The notes under the pieces were generated by a model, which saw nothing but the letters and a program-made list of their open reading frames with translations, was not told the origin of the DNA and made no database searches. Of a DNA stretch of 64,000 bases, positions 59,950 through 64,000 are shown in pieces. The position numbers and the translations under genes were made by a program. This DNA is from Ochrobactrum sp. CM-21-5 (GTDB lineage Bacteria; Pseudomonadota; Alphaproteobacteria; Rhizobiales; Rhizobiaceae), in contig NZ_JACLZJ010000002.1 of NCBI RefSeq assembly GCF_014253075.1, forward strand, positions 124,001-188,000. The letters are read 5' to 3'. Positions within the stretch are counted from its first letter, which is position 1. Every line of letters starts with the position of its first letter.

Positions 59950-61284
59950 ATGATTGCAGCACCGACAAGCGCAGCGACTGGGCCGCGCGGTACCATCCCT
60001 TTCTATAAGCATTTATATGTGCAGGTTCTGGTGGCGATTGCCGCCGGTATTCTGCTTGGACATTTTTACCCCGAACTTGGAACCCAGCTGAAGCCACTGG
60101 GCGACGCTTTCATCAAGCTGGTGAAGATGATCATCGCTCCAGTCATCTTTTTGACGGTTGCGACCGGCATTGCGGGTATGACGGATTTGCAAAAGGTCGG
60201 TCGTGTGGCTGGCAAGGCCATGATCTATTTCCTGACATTCTCCACGCTGGCGCTGATTATCGGCCTCATCGTGGCCAATGTCGTGCAGCCCGGCACCGGC
60301 TTGCATATCGATCCCGCATCGCTTGATCCGAAGGCTGTGGCCAATTATGCCGCCAAGGCGCATGAACAATCGATTACCGGTTTCCTGAGCAATATCATCC
60401 CGACAACCATCGTTGGCGCCTTTGCAGAGGGTGATATCCTGCAGGTGCTGTTCTTCTCTGTGCTTTTTGGTGTTGCCCTTGCCATGGTCGGTGACAGGGG
60501 CAAGCCGGTTACGGATTTTCTGCATGTACTGATGGCGCCGGTTTTCAAGCTGGTCGCGATCGTCATGAAAGCAGCGCCCATCGGCGCTTTCGGCGCCATG
60601 GCCTTCACAATCGGCAAATATGGCATCGGTTCCATTGCCAATCTGGCGATGCTGATCGGCACTTTCTATCTTACATCGCTTCTGTTCGTGCTTGTGGTTC
60701 TGGGAGCGGTCGCCCGCTATAACGGGTTTTCGATCCTTGCCCTTATTCGCTACATCAAGGAAGAACTGCTTCTGGTCCTTGGCACGTCGTCTTCCGAAGC
60801 GGCGCTTCCATCGCTCATGGACAAGATGGAAAAGGCTGGCTGCAAACGCTCGGTGGTGGGGCTCGTCATTCCGACCGGTTATTCGTTCAACCTCGACGGC
60901 ACCAATATCTATATGACACTGGCGGCGCTGTTCATTGCGCAGGCAACCGATATTCCGTTGTCGTTGGGCGACCAGATTCTGTTGCTGCTTGTGGCCATGC
61001 TCAGCTCCAAGGGCGCTGCCGGTATCACTGGCGCAGGCTTCATCACGCTTGCAGCAACGCTGTCAGTCGTACCTGCCGTCCCGGTTGCAGGTATGGCGCT
61101 CATTCTTGGCATCGACCGCTTCATGTCGGAATGCCGGGCCCTGACCAATCTGGTCGGCAATGCCGTCGCTACCATCGTAGTCGCCCGCTGGGAAAATGAA
61201 CTCGATACGAAGAAGCTCGCCGCTGCCATGAACGGTGCGCCTGCCGTCTTCGATTCCGTTCCACAACTGGAACCGGCGGAATAA
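59950..61284 (+). CDS. dctA: DctA, C4-dicarboxylate:cation symporter
   Basis: A 444-residue symporter of the glutamate/dicarboxylate family, the length of rhizobial DctA. Visible are [20 protein letters not shown], the serine-rich re-entrant loop [16 protein letters not shown], the cation-site [12 protein letters not shown] and the second loop [14 protein letters not shown]. It imports succinate, fumarate and malate across the inner membrane. The frame opens at ATG 59938, but ATG 59950 has GGAGG five bases upstream and fits the family. A sigma-54 promoter and DctD site lie upstream, a strong terminator downstream. Confidence 0.96.
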   Translation: MIAAPTSAATGPRGTIPFYKHLYVQVLVAIAAGILLGHFYPELGTQLKPLGDAFIKLVKMIIAPVIFLTVATGIAGMTDLQKVGRVAGKAMIYFLTFSTLALIIGLIVANVVQPGTGLHIDPASLDPKAVANYAAKAHEQSITGFLSNIIPTTIVGAFAEGDILQVLFFSVLFGVALAMVGDRGKPVTDFLHVLMAPVFKLVAIVMKAAPIGAFGAMAFTIGKYGIGSIANLAMLIGTFYLTSLLFVLVVLGAVARYNGFSILALIRYIKEELLLVLGTSSSEAALPSLMDKMEKAGCKRSVVGLVIPTGYSFNLDGTNIYMTLAALFIAQATDIPLSLGDQILLLLVAMLSSKGAAGITGAGFITLAATLSVVPAVPVAGMALILGIDRFMSECRALTNLVGNAVATIVVARWENELDTKKLAAAMNGAPAVFDSVPQLEPAE

Positions 61285-61308
61285 TCCGCCACTGGATAAA
61301 CATATGCG

Positions 61309-61336
61309 ACGGCCCGCTGCGTGAGCGGGCCGTTTT
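61309..61336 (+). terminator. dctA terminator
   Basis: ACGGCCCGCT (61309-61318) pairs with AGCGGGCCGT (61324-61333) around a 5-base loop and is followed by TTTTC on the plus strand. It also marks the end of the convergent ndh. Confidence 0.92.
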
Positions 61337-62640
61337 CAATTGGTCGATACTGGAGCTTTTCTTTTTTGAACGGTATCGTCGGACGGCTTGCCCTGTGTGA
61401 TCAGTCGGGCACTATGCTGGCCGCTGATAAAGGTCCAGAGCCAGCTCCATGCCACTGCGGCACGACTGCGCGTGCCGATCAGGAAGAAGATATGGGCGAT
61501 GCCCCAGAACCACCAGGCGATAGCACCTTTGAGCTTTATCCGACCCATATCCACTACAGCCGCACTTCTGCCGATGGTGGCCAGGTTACCCTGGTGCCTG
61601 TATCGGAACGGGGCTGGAGCAGTTGTGCCGGAAATACGGCTGCGAATGACCTTGGCGACATAAGCGCCTTGTTGCTTTGCCGCAGGCGCGATGCCCGGAA
61701 TCGGTTTGCCGTCCTGTCCTTCGACCCATGCCGTGTCGCCGATGACGAACACATTCTCATGCCCCGGCACATTAAGGTTGGACAGGACTTTCACGCGCCC
61801 CGCGCGATCACTTTCTGCATCGAGCCATAGGGCGGCAGGGGATGCGGCGACGCCCGCCGCCCAGATCGCGGTGCGGCATGGAATGAATTCCTCGCCAAGA
61901 GTGACCCCTTCCGCGGTGATGTCCTTGACCGGCACGCCCAGACGCACCTCCACACCGAGCCTTTCAAGCGCTTTCAGAGCATAATTCGAGAGGTCTTCGG
62001 GAAAAGCGGCAAGAATGCGCGGTCCTGCTTCAAGCAGCAGCACGCGGGCTTGCCGCGTGTCGATGTTGCGAAATTCGGGCCAGATCGTCTGCTTCGCCAG
62101 TTCGGCAATGATGCCTGCAAGCTCCACGCCCGTCGGTCCGCCGCCCACTATGCTAAATGTCAGCAGCGCCTGTCGTCGGGCCTCGTCCGTTTCGCGCTCG
62201 GCGCGTTCGAAAGCCAGCAGCAGGCGGCGTCGGATGGTGGTGGCATCTTCGAGCGCTTTCAGCCCGGGCGCCAGTTTCTCCCATTCGTCATGGCCAAAAT
62301 AGGCGTGCCGGGCACCTGTCGCCAGAACGAGCGTGTCGTAGGCGATTTCCGATCCGTTTTCGAGGCGGACCTGCTTTCGTTGCGTGTCCACGCCGGTGAC
62401 GGTGCCAAGCAGGGTGGCGACATCCTTGCGGTCGCGGAAAAGATGGCGGATTGGCCATGCGATTTCCGAAGTGGCGAGAATTGTTGTGGCCACCTGATAG
62501 AGCAGAGGCTGAAAGAGATGATGATTGCGTTGATCGATCAAGGTTATGCGTGCGTTTGCGCCGCGCAGATCGTGGATCAACTGCACACCGCCGAAACCAG
62601 CACCAACCACGACGATATGCGGCTTTTCCAGCTCTTCCAT
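61336..62640 (-). CDS. ndh: Type II NADH dehydrogenase
   Basis: A 434-residue NDH-2 flavoprotein: FAD site IVVVGAGFGGVQLIHDL, RNHHLFQPLLYQVAT, NADH site FSIVGGGPTGVELAG, VFVIGDTAWVEGQDGKPIPGIAPAAKQQG and a C-terminal amphipathic/hydrophobic stretch (WWFWGIAHIFFLIG) that docks it to the inner membrane. It oxidises NADH with quinone without pumping protons. ATG 62640 with AGGTGA upstream is preferred to ATG 62649. Confidence 0.92.
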   Translation of the reverse strand: MEELEKPHIVVVGAGFGGVQLIHDLRGANARITLIDQRNHHLFQPLLYQVATTILATSEIAWPIRHLFRDRKDVATLLGTVTGVDTQRKQVRLENGSEIAYDTLVLATGARHAYFGHDEWEKLAPGLKALEDATTIRRRLLLAFERAERETDEARRQALLTFSIVGGGPTGVELAGIIAELAKQTIWPEFRNIDTRQARVLLLEAGPRILAAFPEDLSNYALKALERLGVEVRLGVPVKDITAEGVTLGEEFIPCRTAIWAAGVAASPAALWLDAESDRAGRVKVLSNLNVPGHENVFVIGDTAWVEGQDGKPIPGIAPAAKQQGAYVAKVIRSRISGTTAPAPFRYRHQGNLATIGRSAAVVDMGRIKLKGAIAWWFWGIAHIFFLIGTRSRAAVAWSWLWTFISGQHSARLITQGKPSDDTVQKRKAPVSTN

Positions 62641-62731
62641 TGATCTCACCTGCTGTTGCGCGACCGCGATGCATCTTATCCGAAATTTGCGTCACTGTAG
62701 AACAGGACAGTGAACGAATCCCAGTTTAAAA

Positions 62732-62751
62732 CTACCAAAATTGCATGGTAG
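62732..62751 (-). terminator. Weak hairpin after the MarR gene
   Basis: CTACCA (62732-62737) pairs with TGGTAG (62746-62751); the minus strand continues TTTTAAA. Short but correctly placed, 28 bases past the MarR stop. Confidence 0.45.
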
Positions 62752-62779
62752 CGTCATGAAAAGCGGCGTGAAGTGCTCT

Positions 62780-63229
62780 TCAGCGCGAAAGAGATATGAG
62801 ATCGCGCCGTATTGTGTCGCCATTGCCACCTATAAGACTCACTTCAATATCGGCATGTGTGGCCTTCCAGATGGGCACTGCAGCGGCAAGCGTTTCCTTA
62901 CCCAATGGTGTGAGTTGCAGCAGTCTCTCGCGCCGGTCGTCCGGATTGACCAGAATTTCCACCCAGCCCTGCCTCTGCAACGGCTTCAGGGCTGCTGTCA
63001 GCGTCGTCTGATCCATCGCCAGAAGTTCCGCTACAGGCTTCATCGGTGGCGGGCTTGGCCGGTTCAGCGATAGCATCAGGGAAAACTGGCCGTTGGTCAG
63101 TCCGACGGGACGCAATGCTTCGTCAAACCGCCGCGCAAGCGCGCGCGCCGCACGCTGTACGTGCAGGCAAAGGCAAGTGTCGCGCACTAAAAGTGTAGTT
63201 TCAAAAGGCACATGGAGACTATTTGACAT
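62780..63229 (-). CDS. MarR-family repressor divergent from a DUF899 gene
   Basis: A 149-residue MarR protein with HTH LAMDQTTLTAALKPLQRQGWVEI and the wing NPDDRRERLLQLT. An N-terminal CLCLHVQRAARAL segment contains two cysteines (CLC) that could sense oxidants, as in OhrR/DUF24-type regulators; that is inference. It is transcribed away from the DUF899 gene, with a perfect 16-base palindrome directly upstream of its start codon, the usual layout of a MarR repressor and its target. Confidence 0.87.
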   Translation of the reverse strand: MSNSLHVPFETTLLVRDTCLCLHVQRAARALARRFDEALRPVGLTNGQFSLMLSLNRPSPPPMKPVAELLAMDQTTLTAALKPLQRQGWVEILVNPDDRRERLLQLTPLGKETLAAAVPIWKATHADIEVSLIGGNGDTIRRDLISLSR

Positions 63230-63238
63230 GAAATATTA

Positions 63239-63254
63239 ATATTGATATCAATAT
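63239..63254. promoter_or_regulatory. MarR operator palindrome
   Basis: ATATTGATATCAATAT is a perfect 16-base palindrome, ten bases upstream of the MarR start codon and 67 bases before the DUF899 gene, in the only AT-rich part of the divergent gap. Confidence 0.75.
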
Positions 63255-63320
63255 AAATCGTCAAGTAAGAACAGCGCGGGGCGGCGAGAGCGGGGCAAAA
63301 GCCGGAGGAGGGCTTGCACC

Positions 63321-64000
63321 ATGAACGAAATAGTATCCCGCGAAGTCTGGCTTCAAGCGCGGCGCGCGCTTCTGGCCAGTGAAAAAGAAGCCACCCATCT
63401 GCGTGATCGTGTCAATCGTGAGAGGCTGGCCTTGCCCTGGGTCAAGGTGGACAAGGATTATATTTTCGACACACCTTCGGGCAGGAAGTCGCTCGCCGAT
63501 CTTTTCGATGGTCGTAGCCAGTTGGTCGTTTATCATTTCATGTACGGACCCGACTGGGAGCAAGGCTGCACAGGCTGTTCCTTTCTGGCCGATAATCTCG
63601 ATGGCGCGATAGCGCATCTGAATAATCACGATGTAACGCTGATTGCGGTTTCACGCGGCCCGCTTGCCAAGCTTGAGGCTTACAAACGCCGCATGGGTTG
63701 GCAGTTTCCGTGGGTTTCCTCCCAAGGCAGCGACTTCAATTTCGATTATCACGTGTCGTTTACGAAGGAAGAGATCGAGGGCAACCGCGTTTTCTATAAT
63801 TTCGAGAAGCTGGCGCCTGAAGATGCCTATGACGAACTGCCGGGAATGAGTGCTTTCTACAAGGATGACGCCGGCACGATTTATCATACCTATTCGAGTT
63901 ACGCCCGGGGTATCGAAGACTGGATCGGCACCTTAATGATCCTCGACCGTGCACCGAAAGGGCGCAACGAAGATGGAATATTGCATTTTGTAAAACGGCA
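63321..64000 (+). CDS. DUF899 thioredoxin-like protein, 3' end cut by window edge
   Basis: The frame starts at ATG 63321 (GGAGG upstream) and is open to the window end, giving 226 residues. It has the DUF899 signatures LALPWVKVDKDYIFDTPSG, VYHFMYGPDW, a CxxC at Cys83-Cys86 (GCTGCS), ISRGPLAKLEAYKRRMGW-type sequence and FNFDYHVSFT. The family is thioredoxin-like and often MarR- or oxidant-controlled; no substrate is known. Only the last few dozen residues are expected to be missing. Confidence 0.88.
   Translation, partial: MNEIVSREVWLQARRALLASEKEATHLRDRVNRERLALPWVKVDKDYIFDTPSGRKSLADLFDGRSQLVVYHFMYGPDWEQGCTGCSFLADNLDGAIAHLNNHDVTLIAVSRGPLAKLEAYKRRMGWQFPWVSSQGSDFNFDYHVSFTKEEIEGNRVFYNFEKLAPEDAYDELPGMSAFYKDDAGTIYHTYSSYARGIEDWIGTLMILDRAPKGRNEDGILHFVKR

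Noticed and set aside
1-64000. tRNA, rRNA, insertion sequences, integrases or phage genes
   Set aside because: I looked for transposase and integrase motifs in the translated frames and for tRNA-like cloverleaf ends in the gaps and saw none; a dedicated scan would be needed to exclude a small or degenerate element.

Overview
The window reads as an environmental alphaproteobacterium of the Brucellaceae, most like an Ochrobactrum-type Brucella. The evidence is a complete Brucella-style erythritol locus (eryABCD, eryR, tpiA2, rpiB), a rhizobial dctA/dctBD locus, pseudoazurin/NnrS denitrification genes, and an exopolysaccharide cluster laid out like the Sinorhizobium meliloti galactoglucan (EPS II, wg/exp) cluster. 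All assignments come from reading motifs and gene order; no database search was possible.

Region 1 (1-25.3 kb) is a surface-polysaccharide island. On the minus strand, a type I secretion ABC protein and adaptor (wgdAB-like) are followed by a small RTX calcium-binding protein (wgeA-like) and seven genes: GT2, methyltransferase, GT4, coiled-coil membrane protein, degenerate GT2, GT4 and a pyruvyl-transferase-family protein that runs off the left edge. On the plus strand lie a MarR regulator (wggR-like), a GT4 (wgcA-like), then an operon with a protein of unknown fold, a fused GT2-GT4 enzyme, two tandem pyruvyl-transferase-family genes, a secreted glycoside hydrolase and an SGNH esterase. A short TTCAA...TTGAA palindrome recurs in all three promoter regions and is a candidate WggR box.

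Region 2 (25.4-35.6 kb) holds a DUF488 protein, nnrS, pseudoazurin and a Crp/Fnr regulator with a perfect FNR/NnrR box, a DUF808 membrane protein, and a 1 kb stretch without protein genes. That stretch carries, on the minus strand, three hairpins with an identical anti-Shine-Dalgarno loop and a strong terminator, i.e. a cuckoo-type small RNA array. It is followed by an HPP/CBS protein, a dispersed-repeat candidate and a CecR/YbhGFSR-like export operon whose TetR gene appears to be leaderless and self-repressed.

Region 3 (35.7-56.5 kb) is carbohydrate metabolism. tkt, fbp and fba converge on the erythritol operon. The Ery pathway yields D-erythrose-4-phosphate, which transketolase, aldolase and fructose bisphosphatase can recycle to hexose phosphate. 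The eryA start codon lies inside a ten-codon upstream reading frame. Divergently, a DUF2291 protein, an ABC sugar transporter, a DeoR regulator, an FGGY kinase and a GlpD-like dehydrogenase form a second polyol module of unknown substrate.

Region 4 (56.5-64 kb) has dctD and dctB divergent from dctA, which has a textbook sigma-54 promoter and a DctD upstream site. It continues with a type II NADH dehydrogenase, a MarR repressor and a divergent DUF899 thioredoxin-like gene cut by the right edge. I found no tRNA, rRNA, insertion sequence, CRISPR array or replication origin.
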